This document shows positions 8,108 to 14,548 of a DNA stretch of 19,946 nt, in pieces; the stretch's first letter is position 1; each line of letters starts with the position of its first letter. The position numbers and the translations under genes are program-made. Source of the DNA: an uncultured Cardiobacterium sp. (GTDB taxonomy: Bacteria > Pseudomonadota > Gammaproteobacteria > Cardiobacteriales > Cardiobacteriaceae); contig NZ_CALIZP010000091.1 of the NCBI RefSeq assembly GCF_938028825.1, positions 1 through 19,946 on the forward strand. The letters run 5' to 3'. Under the pieces are notes generated by a model. That model was given only the letters and a program-made list of their open reading frames with translations, searched no databases and was not told where the DNA came from.

Positions 8108-8138
8108 AGTATAGCGCGATGAAATGTGATTCTCACAT
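8108..8138 (-). promoter_or_regulatory. fbaB promoter with overlapping 15-bp palindrome
   Basis: On the minus strand a -35 box GTGAGA (8136-8131), a 17-base spacer and -10 TATACT (8113-8108). The -35 box lies inside the perfect palindrome ATGTGA-TTC-TCACAT (8124-8138, plus-strand reading). A dyad over the -35 box is the usual place for a repressor operator. The half-site TGTGA recalls CRP, but the 3-base spacing differs from the 6-base CRP spacing. Confidence 0.5.
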
Positions 8139-8198
8139 ATTATTGTGGTTTTTTGCGCAGTATTGATGGGGTTTGTCCACATCGTGCCGTGCAGGCAG

Positions 8199-8220
8199 AA
8201 AAAAAGCGCCTTGCGGCGCT
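8199..8220 (-). terminator. Intrinsic terminator after L,D-transpeptidase gene
   Basis: Minus-strand stem AGCGCC/GGCGCT (8220-8215 with 8210-8205), loop GCAA, then six T. It lies 20 bases after the transpeptidase stop. Confidence 0.88.
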
Positions 8221-8240
8221 TGGTGGCGGGAGAAAAGAGG

Positions 8241-9140
8241 TTATTGATAGTAGGCGACTTCAACCGGCAGGCCACTTTCTTCGCGCACCACGGCGTCGAT
8301 GAGGTCGTTCGATACTTGCAGGCCGCGCGAGGCGACGCTTTTATGCACGGTTTCGCGTGCTTCGGCGATGTTCTGCTCAAGGGTGCGCGCATCTTCGCCG
8401 AGCGGCGCATGAAATTCGAGGTACATGCTGTCGCCGAACCAGCCCACTTTCATCGGCTGGTTGATGATGTTGACCTTGGTGCCGACGGGCACCATGCCGA
8501 AGAGTTCTTCGATGCCTTCGGGGTAGAGGCGGATGCAGCCGTGCGAGACGCGCATGCCCACGCCTTCGGGTTTGTTGGTGCCGTGCAGCAGGTAGGCTGG
8601 GTTGGAAAGCCGCATGGCGAAGAGACCGAGCGGGTTGTCCGGGCCGGCGGGGACAACGGCGGGCAGCGGATCGCCGTTGGCGGCGTGTTCGGCGCGGATA
8701 GAGGCGGGCGGTGTCCAGGTCGGATTGGCTTTTTTCTCGCTGATGCTGAGGATGCCTTTCGGCGTGCCCCAGCCTTCGCGGCCGATGCCGATGGCGAATA
8801 CGTGGACGACATTGCTGTTCGGCGGGTAGTAGTAGAGGCGCATTTCCGGCAGGTTGATGACGATGCCTTCGCGCGGTGCGTCCGGCAGGATGAAGCGGGT
8901 CGGCAGGAGGATTTGTTCGCCTTCGCGCAGATAGAGGCCGTCCACGCCCTGATTGGCGTGTTCCATGGCGTCGTAGCCGATGCCGTATTCACGGCCGATA
9001 TCGGCAAACGTTTCGCCCTGTTTGGCGCTGATTTGCTGCACCCGGCCGATAACGTTGATGTCGGCGGGCGGCAGGTCGTATTTTTCGGCGTGGGCCGCTG
9101 CCGCGAGCAGGGCGACGGCGGCGAGCATGGTTTTTTTCAT
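8241..9140 (-). CDS. L,D-transpeptidase (YkuD family) with LysM domain, ErfK/YbiS type
   Basis: 299-residue exported enzyme that forms 3-3 peptidoglycan cross-links or ties proteins to the wall; which of these it does cannot be told here. Signal peptide MKKTMLAAVALLAAAAHA with likely cleavage after A18. A LysM-like peptidoglycan-binding segment covers about 32-80 (ISAKQGETFADIGREYG...REGEQILLP). The YkuD domain spans about 90-230, with H186 in LLHGTN and the catalytic cysteine C202 in SHGCIRL. A C-terminal tail of about 65 residues follows, as in E. coli ErfK/YbiS/YcfS. Monocistronic, divergent from fhs. The ribosome binding site is weak (no clear GGAG), so the start rests on the signal peptide. 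Confidence 0.92.
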   Translation of the reverse strand: MKKTMLAAVALLAAAAHAEKYDLPPADINVIGRVQQISAKQGETFADIGREYGIGYDAMEHANQGVDGLYLREGEQILLPTRFILPDAPREGIVINLPEMRLYYYPPNSNVVHVFAIGIGREGWGTPKGILSISEKKANPTWTPPASIRAEHAANGDPLPAVVPAGPDNPLGLFAMRLSNPAYLLHGTNKPEGVGMRVSHGCIRLYPEGIEELFGMVPVGTKVNIINQPMKVGWFGDSMYLEFHAPLGEDARTLEQNIAEARETVHKSVASRGLQVSNDLIDAVVREESGLPVEVAYYQ

Positions 9141-9266
9141 GGGAGCTGTCTCGGTTTATTGTTGCGGGGATGCGGGCGGGCTTTATATCAGGTCAGGGCG
9201 CATCAGGCTAATGAGCGGTTTTTCACGAAGCCTGGGACCGCCGAATCCGGGCGGCGAAAGTTCCAC

Positions 9267-9295
9267 CTGAAATCTGTGGCAAACACACATATAAT
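9267..9295 (+). promoter_or_regulatory. Sigma70 promoter of fhs
   Basis: -35 CTGAAA (9267-9272), 17-base spacer, perfect -10 TATAAT (9290-9295), 67 bases before the fhs ATG. It implies a 5' leader of about 60 bases in which I see no clear riboswitch. Confidence 0.65.
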
Positions 9296-9362
9296 TACCA
9301 AGAGAAACACAAGAAGCCACAGAAACCACCGCCTGCTCACTCAACAAACCACGGAGCCAACC

Positions 9363-11018
9363 ATGACCGACGCCGACATCGCCCGCCAGGCCACCATGCA
9401 ACCCATCGACGCCATTGCCGCCAAAATCGGCATCAGCGCCGACGAACTCGAACACTACGGCAAATACAAAGCCAAAATCCGCCCGCGCGCGAGCGACAAG
9501 CCGGGCAAACTTGTCCTCGTCACCGCCATCAACCCGACACCGGCAGGCGAAGGCAAAACCACGGTCACCATCGGCCTTGCCGACGCCTTGAACCGTCTCG
9601 GCAAAAAAACCGTCATCGCCGTGCGCGAACCCTCGCTCGGCCCCGTCTTCGGCATCAAGGGCGGTGCGGCCGGCGGCGGCTACGCGCAGGTGCTGCCGAT
9701 GGAAGACATCAACCTGCATTTCACCGGCGACTTCCACGCCATCGGTGCCGCCAACAACCTGCTTGCCGCCCTCATCGACAACCACATCCACCACGGCAAC
9801 GCCCTGGAAATCGATCCGAAGCGAGTCACCTGGCGCCGCGCGGTGGACATGAACGACCGCCAGCTGCGTAACATCATCAGCGGCCTCGGCAAAAGCGTGG
9901 ACGGCACCCTGCGCCCGGACGGCTTCGACATCACCGTGGCGAGCGAAGTCATGGCCTGCTTCTGCCTTGCGCGCGACCTTGAAGATCTGAAAAACCGCCT
10001 CGGCGACATGATCGTCGCCTGGAACAGGCGCGGCGAACCCGTGTACGCCCGCGACCTGCACGCACAAGGCGCGATGGCGGCGCTGCTCAAAGACGCCGTC
10101 AAACCCAACCTCGTGCAAACCATCGAAGGCACGGCGGCGCTCGTGCACGGCGGGCCGTTCGCCAATATCGCCCACGGCTGCAACAGCCTCATCGCCACCC
10201 GCGCCGCCCTCGCCCTCGGCGACTACACCGTCACCGAAGCAGGCTTCGGCGCCGACCTCGGCGCGGAAAAATTCATCGACATCAAAAGCCGCAAAGGCGG
10301 CCTCAAACCCGATTGCGCTGTCATCGTCGCCACCGTGCGCGCCCTCAAATACAACGGCGGCGTCGCCAAAGACGCGCTCACCGCCGAAAACGTGGACGCA
10401 CTCGGTAAAGGCTTGCCGAACCTGCTGAAACACATCGCCAACCTCAAAAACGCCTTCGGCCTGCCGGTCGTCGTCGCTATCAACCGTTTCGTCAGCGACA
10501 GCGACGCCGAACTCGCTCTCATTGAAAAAACCTGCGGCGAACACGGTGCGAAAGTCGCGCTGTGCGAAGTGTGGGCACACGGCGGCAAAGGCGGCGAAGA
10601 CCTCGCCCGCGCCGTCATCGACGCCTGCGAAAAAGGCGAAAGCCGCTGCGCCCCGCTTTATCCGGACGATATGCCGCTCGTTGACAAAATCCGCACCATC
10701 GCGCAGAAAATCTACGGCGCGGCGGACATCGCCCTAAGCGACGACGCGCGCAAAACCCTCGCCGATCTGGAAAAACTCGGCTACGGCAACCTGCCCGTGT
10801 GCATGGCAAAAACCCAGTATTCGCTCTCCGACGACCCGAAAGCGCTGGGCTGCCCGCAAGGCTTCACCCTGCACATCCGTGAAGTACAAATCGCGGCGGG
10901 CGCGGGCTTCGTCATTGCCATCACCGGCAGCATCATGAAAATGCCGGGTCTGCCGAAAGCGCCCGCCTCGAACAACATCGACGTGGATAAAGACGGCAAC
11001 ATCACCGGACTGTTCTGA
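9363..11018 (+). CDS. fhs: Formate--tetrahydrofolate ligase
   Basis: 551-residue cytosolic enzyme that uses ATP to join formate to tetrahydrofolate, feeding 10-formyl-THF to purine and formyl-methionine synthesis. Family members are about 555 residues. The P-loop TPAGEGKTT (59-67) sits in the usual INPTPAGEGKTTVTIGL context, followed by REPSLGPVFGIKGGAAGGG and later FANIAHGCNS and TEAGFGADLGAEKF, all family signatures. The reading frame stays open far upstream (from 8145), but that part overlaps the opposing transpeptidase gene; the ATG at 9363 has CGGAG eight bases before and gives the normal N terminus. Monocistronic. Confidence 0.97.
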   Translation: MTDADIARQATMQPIDAIAAKIGISADELEHYGKYKAKIRPRASDKPGKLVLVTAINPTPAGEGKTTVTIGLADALNRLGKKTVIAVREPSLGPVFGIKGGAAGGGYAQVLPMEDINLHFTGDFHAIGAANNLLAALIDNHIHHGNALEIDPKRVTWRRAVDMNDRQLRNIISGLGKSVDGTLRPDGFDITVASEVMACFCLARDLEDLKNRLGDMIVAWNRRGEPVYARDLHAQGAMAALLKDAVKPNLVQTIEGTAALVHGGPFANIAHGCNSLIATRAALALGDYTVTEAGFGADLGAEKFIDIKSRKGGLKPDCAVIVATVRALKYNGGVAKDALTAENVDALGKGLPNLLKHIANLKNAFGLPVVVAINRFVSDSDAELALIEKTCGEHGAKVALCEVWAHGGKGGEDLARAVIDACEKGESRCAPLYPDDMPLVDKIRTIAQKIYGAADIALSDDARKTLADLEKLGYGNLPVCMAKTQYSLSDDPKALGCPQGFTLHIREVQIAAGAGFVIAITGSIMKMPGLPKAPASNNIDVDKDGNITGLF

Positions 11019-11037
11019 ACCGTGCCGAAAACGCACG

Positions 11038-11063
11038 AAAAACCCGCCGTGAGGCGGGTTTTT
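11038..11063 (+). terminator. Bidirectional intrinsic terminator after fhs
   Basis: 11-bp perfect stem AAAAACCCGCC (11038-11048)/GGCGGGTTTTT (11053-11063) with loop GTGA. It can stop fhs on the plus strand and would also have ended the minus-strand DeoR gene whose remnant stops at 11098. Confidence 0.9.
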
Positions 11064-11097
11064 GCGGCGTACTCGCAGACTGTTTCCCGGAGCGGTG

Positions 11098-11184
11098 TCA
11101 TGCGTCCACGCCCACCAGCGTTACCTTGATGCCGCGCCGGTTCAATGCGGCGATGAAGGCGGTATCGGCGCCGCTGTCGGTGAT
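11098..11184 (-). pseudogene. C-terminal remnant of a DeoR-family transcriptional regulator
   Basis: Minus-strand codons read ITDSGADTAFIAALNRRG and then IKVTLVGVDA before TGA. The ITDSG...(L)..G(V/I).V.LV pattern is the end of the DeoR-type effector-binding domain. Only 28 codons remain: the frame is interrupted at 11184 by a miniature element, and beyond that element (11291 onward) I find no continuation of the protein. H. influenzae carries a DeoR-type regulator (HI1009) next to its tetronate genes, and E. coli has YgbI beside ygbJKLMN, so this is probably the former local repressor. The family call is good for so short a piece; the link to the operon is inference. Confidence 0.7.
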
Positions 11185-11290
11185 ATAGTCGTTTCAAATA
11201 GGACTGATACGGTGTTGGCTCGCCTTGCCGTGCTGTCTGTACTGTCTTAGGCTCGCCGCCTTGTCTCAATCCTATTTGAAACTGACTATA
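11184..11290 (-). mobile_element. Correia-like miniature element (MITE), 107 bp
   Basis: Bounded by about 20-bp terminal inverted repeats: TATAGTCGTTTCAAATAGGA on the left and, read in reverse complement, TATAGTCAGTTTCAAATAGG on the right, differing by one inserted A. The termini begin and end with TA, consistent with TA target use. The interior on the minus strand (GACAAGGCGGCGAGCC, GACAGTACAGACAG, ACGGCAAGGCGAGCC) closely follows the core of the Neisseria Correia repeat enclosed element as I remember it, and the length matches its short class of roughly 104-108 bp. The ends differ from the Neisseria TATAGTGGATTAA form. No coding capacity. It abuts the DeoR remnant. Confidence 0.82.
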
Positions 11291-11379
11291 CATCAAGCAC
11301 CGAATCCGTATTGATATGTTGGTTTTGTTCGCTTTGTCTTGCGCTGTCTGCGGTTGTAGTACAGAGTGCGCAAGCATGG

Positions 11380-11404
11380 GCGGCAGTTCTGTTTGCCGCT
11401 TTTT
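11380..11404 (+). terminator. Terminator-like hairpin with no gene upstream
   Basis: Stem GCGGCA (11380-11385)/TGCCGC (11394-11399), 8-base loop, then five T. The nearest upstream plus-strand gene, fhs, already has a strong terminator, so what this one would end is unclear. Confidence 0.5.
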
Positions 11405-11411
11405 CCTGTCG

Positions 11412-11527
11412 CTATACCAAAATCAAAAATAACTCGCCGCAGGGCGTGTGGTCGCCCGCCGAAACCATGCGGATGGCGGGATAAAGCCCGCTACGAACGC
11501 CGTTTTATTTCCCGGTATTGGTATTAG
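11412..11527. repeat. Inverted-repeat-bounded block, possible second miniature element
   Basis: CTATACCAA (11412-11420) and TTGGTATTAG (11518-11527) are inverted copies apart from one extra base. Inside are two compact hairpins: GGGCG-tgtggt-CGCCC (11442-11457) and GCGGG-ataaag-CCCGC (11476-11491). The GCGGGATAAA string of the second is shared with the repeats at 15962-16360. The short terminal repeats make element status tentative. Confidence 0.4.
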
Positions 11528-11538
11528 TGGAGTTTTTT

Positions 11539-11616
11539 ATGTGCAAAGTCAGCGAAATGATGCGTTATAAAAAGGAACGGCGGGTGCCGTCTTCTGTTGG
11601 CTTTGTTATGCACTGA
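11539..11616 (+). CDS. Hypothetical 25-residue reading frame before the PTS IIA gene
   Basis: MCKVSEMMRYKKERRVPSSV is its beginning; it ends GFVMH and TGA. It has GGAG seven bases before the ATG and stops 11 bases before the PTS IIA start, so it could be a translated leader. I recognise no family and the codon pattern is not informative at this length. It may equally be chance. Confidence 0.25.
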   Translation: MCKVSEMMRYKKERRVPSSVGFVMH

Positions 11617-11627
11617 GCGAGGTTGTT

Positions 11628-12086
11628 ATGTTACTTACGCAAATGCTTGACGCCGGGCATGTCAATTTCAAGGCGCGCTGCGCCGACTGGCAGAGCGCCA
11701 TTCATGCGGCTTGTGAGCCGCTGGTGGCAAGCGGCGCGGTGGACGCCGCTTATGCCGATGAAATCATCGCCAGCATCGAACGATACGGGCCGTATATCGT
11801 CATCGCGCCGGATATTGCCATGCCGCACGCGCAGGGGAATGCAGCCAGTGTTCATCAGACGGCGGTGTCGTTCATGAAGGTGCATGAAGCGGTCGCCTTT
11901 GATCTTGATGACCGTGGGAAAGACGCGCGCCTGTTTTTTACCCTCGCCTCAAAGAATCACGAGCGGCATCTGGAAAACATGTCAATGCTGGCGGTGATGC
12001 TTGATAACGAGGCGCTGATTGCCGATTTGCTCACGGCGCAGAATAGTGACGACCTGCGCGCCATCGCCGCCAAGTATCGGATTTAG
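11628..12086 (+). CDS. PTS system EIIA component, ascorbate/UlaC type
   Basis: 152-residue cytosolic phosphocarrier domain of the PTS EIIA type 2 (mannitol/fructose) superfamily. The phosphorylatable histidine is H67 in GPYIVIAPDIAMPHAQ, the pattern and position of UlaC and SgcA. A second conserved stretch, ARLFFTLASKNHERHLENM, carries the family's HLE motif. Such domains receive phosphate from HPr and hand it to an EIIB. No EIIB or EIIC gene is present in the window: the sugar acid genes downstream use a GntP-type permease. It could therefore work with subunits encoded elsewhere, act as a regulatory phosphodomain, or be a leftover. GCGAGG lies ahead of the ATG. Confidence 0.88.
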   Translation: MLLTQMLDAGHVNFKARCADWQSAIHAACEPLVASGAVDAAYADEIIASIERYGPYIVIAPDIAMPHAQGNAASVHQTAVSFMKVHEAVAFDLDDRGKDARLFFTLASKNHERHLENMSMLAVMLDNEALIADLLTAQNSDDLRAIAAKYRI

Positions 12087-12399
12087 TTGACGGGGTTGCG
12101 CGGGCTGCCGGGACGCGCGGCATATTCTCCTGCCGTCGGGCGCCGTCGTATCCTCAAATTTTCCTGGTTATCCACACATCTTTTGTGCGTTTCCACTATC
12201 AATGCGCCGGATGATGTGGAAGTTTCCTGTTGGCTATTAATGCGTCTGCTGCCGCTGTTTATAAGCGGCCTGCGCTGAAATTTTAAGGCATTGCAGCGAT
12301 TGCAGATTTTATTTCCCATAAATCCACAGGAAAACCGATTGCTTTGCACATCGCCTTGCTCTAATATCCACCCGTTTTTCACATAACGAGAGGTTCATC
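12087..12399 (+). promoter_or_regulatory. Upstream region of the tetronate operon
   Basis: 313 bases without a gene, richer in A+T than its flanks. It contains a perfect DnaA-box string TTATCCACA (12168-12176), a dyad GCCGCT-gtttata-AGCGGC (12251-12269), a tandem direct repeat ATTGCAG-CG-ATTGCAG (12290-12305), and a weak promoter TTGCTT (12339-12344), 17 bases, TAATAT (12362-12367). CGAGAGG provides the ribosome binding site for ltnD. The dyad and direct repeat are the best operator candidates. I see no clear terminator for the PTS IIA gene, so read-through into ltnD is possible. Confidence 0.45.
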
Positions 12400-13296
12400 A
12401 TGTCGTATGCAGTTGCGGTAATCGGTTTGGGTGCGATGGGTATGGGAGCGGCGCAGTCCTGTGTGCGCGCCGGTCTCGATACGTATGGTGTGGATTTGTC
12501 TGCGCAGGCGCGCGACGTTTTGCAGGCTGCCGGCGCGAAAGCGGTCGCGGCATCGGCGGATGGTTTTGCCGACAAGCTCGATGCGGTGCTGCTGCTCGTG
12601 GTCAATGCCGCGCAGGTGGAGGCTGTACTCTTCGGCGAAAGCAAGCTCGCTGACAAGCTCAAGCCCGGCACGGTGGTGATGGTTTCTTCGACGATTGCCG
12701 CGCAGGATGCCCGCCGTTTTGGCGAGGCGCTCGCCGCGCGCGGTCTGCTGATGCTGGATGCGCCGGTTTCCGGCGGCGCGGCGAAAGCGGCAGCGGGCGA
12801 GATGACGGTGATGGCGGCCGGTGATGACGCGGCGTTCGCCAAGTTGCAGCCGGTGCTGGATGCGGTCGCGGGCAAGGTGTACCGCTGTGGCAAGGACATC
12901 GGTCAGGGCGCGACGGTCAAGATCATTCACCAGCTGCTCGCCGGGGTGCATATTGCCGCCGGGGCGGAGGCGATGGCGCTGGCTGCCAAGGCCGGGATTC
13001 CGCTCGATTTGATGTACGACGTGGTCACGCACGCCGCCGGCAATTCGTGGATGTTCGAGAACCGCATGAAGCACGTTGTCGATGGCGACTACACGCCGCT
13101 GTCGATGGTCGATATTTTCGTCAAGGATTTGGGCTTGGTGACGGATACGGGCAAGGCGCTGCGTTTCCCGCTGCCGCTTGCGTCCACGGCGTTCAATATG
13201 TTCACCGAGGCGAGCAATGCCGGGCATGGCAAGGAAGACGACAGCGCGGTAATCAAGATTTTCAGCGGCATCGAATTGCCGAAAAAAGGGGGCTGA
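12400..13296 (+). CDS. ltnD: L-threonate dehydrogenase
   Basis: 298-residue NAD-dependent enzyme of the beta-hydroxyacid dehydrogenase family; it oxidises L-threonate at C2 to the 2-oxo acid. The N-terminal Rossmann motif VIGLGAMGMGAA covers 8-18, the substrate-binding DAPVSGGAAKAAAGEMTVM 120-138, and the catalytic lysine is K174 in GATVKIIHQLLAG. H. influenzae HI1010 and E. coli YgbJ are the model relatives. By sequence alone it could be a hydroxyisobutyrate-type enzyme; the six-gene context makes LtnD the best call. The otnK start follows its stop after one base, so the genes are translationally coupled. Confidence 0.92.
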   Translation: MSYAVAVIGLGAMGMGAAQSCVRAGLDTYGVDLSAQARDVLQAAGAKAVAASADGFADKLDAVLLLVVNAAQVEAVLFGESKLADKLKPGTVVMVSSTIAAQDARRFGEALAARGLLMLDAPVSGGAAKAAAGEMTVMAAGDDAAFAKLQPVLDAVAGKVYRCGKDIGQGATVKIIHQLLAGVHIAAGAEAMALAAKAGIPLDLMYDVVTHAAGNSWMFENRMKHVVDGDYTPLSMVDIFVKDLGLVTDTGKALRFPLPLASTAFNMFTEASNAGHGKEDDSAVIKIFSGIELPKKGG

Positions 13297-13297
13297 G

Positions 13298-14548
13298 ATG
13301 TTGCAGTTAGGGGTAATTGCCGACGATTTCACCGGCGCAAGCGACATCGCCAGCTTTTTGACGGAGAACGGTCTGCGCACGGTGCAGATGAACGGTATTC
13401 CGGCGCGCGCCCTGCCGGACGGCGTTGATGCGGTGGTGATCAGCCTGAAATCGCGCTCGATTGCCGCGCAAGAAGCGATAGCGCAGTCGCTCTCGGCGTT
13501 GCAGTGGTTGCAGGCGGCGGGCTGCCAGCAGTTTTTCTTCAAGTATTGTTCGACGTTTGACAGCACCGCCGCCGGCAATATCGGCCCGGTGACGGATGCG
13601 CTGCTCGATGCGCTGGGCGAGGATTTCACGGTGATTTCTCCCGCGCTGCCGGTCAACGGGCGGACGATTTTTAACGGCTATCTGTTCGTCGGCCAGGTGC
13701 TGCTCAATGAATCGGGGATGCAGAATCACCCGATTACGCCGATGCGCGACGCCAGTCTGCCGCGCCTGATGGACGCGCAGGCGCGCGGCAAAACAGGTCT
13801 GGTCGCCTATCCGGACATGGTGCAGGGCGCGGCGCACGTCAGGGACTGCTTTGCCCGTCTGCGCGCAGACGGCTACCGCTATGCGGTCGCCGACAGTGTC
13901 GATAACGCGCAACTGGCGGTGCTGGCCGAGGCCTGCCGCGATTTGCGCCTGGTCACGGGCGGTTCGGGGCTGGGCGCGTATCTCGCGGCGCTGCTTTCCG
14001 GCGGCAAGAAGGGCGATAACGCCTTTGTGCCGAAGAAAGGGGCGACGGTGGTGCTCTCCGGCTCGTGTTCGGTGATGACCAACAAGCAGGTCGCCACCTA
14101 TAAGGCCGTCGCGCCGCACCGCTTCGTCGAGGCGCAGGCCTGCATCGAGCGGGGCGCGGACTATGCCGCCGAACTCGCCGCCTGGGTCGTCAGCCATTTG
14201 GACGATAAGCACGCACCGCTGCTCTACGCCACCGTGCCGCCGGATGAGCTCAAAGCCATTCAGCAGCGTTTCGGTATGGAAAAATCCAGCCACGCCATTG
14301 AACAGGTGTTTGCCGCCGTCGCAGAAAAGCTGCGCGCGCAGGGCGTGGTGAATTTCATCTGCGCGGGCGGGGAAACGTCCAGCATCGTCGTGCAGCGTCT
14401 CGGCGTGGACGGCTTCCACATCGGCAAGCAGATTGCCCCCGGCGTGCCGTGGCTGCGCGTGCTCGATGGCGAAGTCTATCTCGCGCTGAAATCCGGCAAC
14501 TTCGGCACTGAGGATTTCTTCGCCTACGCGCAGGGGATGTTCGCATGA
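13298..14548 (+). CDS. otnK: 3-oxo-tetronate kinase
   Basis: 416-residue kinase of the four-carbon acid sugar kinase family (formerly DUF1537). It phosphorylates 3-oxo-tetronate on C4 with ATP. The N-terminal substrate domain opens with LGVIADDFTGASDIASFL; the acidic pair D9-D10 is the family hallmark. The C-terminal nucleotide-binding domain carries LSGSCSVMTNKQV near 255 and the glycine-rich FICAGGETSSIVVQRL near 355-370. Length fits the family. AAGGGGG inside the end of ltnD serves as ribosome binding site, and the stop overlaps otnC as ATGA. Confidence 0.93.
   Translation: MLQLGVIADDFTGASDIASFLTENGLRTVQMNGIPARALPDGVDAVVISLKSRSIAAQEAIAQSLSALQWLQAAGCQQFFFKYCSTFDSTAAGNIGPVTDALLDALGEDFTVISPALPVNGRTIFNGYLFVGQVLLNESGMQNHPITPMRDASLPRLMDAQARGKTGLVAYPDMVQGAAHVRDCFARLRADGYRYAVADSVDNAQLAVLAEACRDLRLVTGGSGLGAYLAALLSGGKKGDNAFVPKKGATVVLSGSCSVMTNKQVATYKAVAPHRFVEAQACIERGADYAAELAAWVVSHLDDKHAPLLYATVPPDELKAIQQRFGMEKSSHAIEQVFAAVAEKLRAQGVVNFICAGGETSSIVVQRLGVDGFHIGKQIAPGVPWLRVLDGEVYLALKSGNFGTEDFFAYAQGMFA

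Larger units (their letters stand above)
11064..11627. other. Gene-poor scar between fhs and the PTS IIA gene
   Basis: 564 bases with no intact gene of normal size. In order it holds the DeoR remnant (11098-11184), a Correia-like element (11184-11290), a stretch with no signal I can name (11291-11379), a terminator-like hairpin (11380-11404), a second block bounded by inverted repeats (11412-11527) and a 25-codon frame (11539-11616). The pattern suggests deletion and element insertion where a regulator gene used to be. Confidence 0.7.

Noticed and set aside
8145..9362. Upstream extension of the fhs frame by 406 codons
   Set aside because: The extension runs antisense through the L,D-transpeptidase gene. 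The ATG at 9363 has a ribosome site and a promoter upstream and gives the normal N terminus.
9183..10580. Minus-strand frame of 465 codons opposite fhs
   Set aside because: fhs is unmistakable on the plus strand; this frame has no family features.
12168..12176. Chromosome origin suggested by a DnaA box
   Set aside because: Only one perfect box is seen, with no cluster, no AT-rich 13-mers, and no dnaA, dnaN, gidA or similar neighbours.
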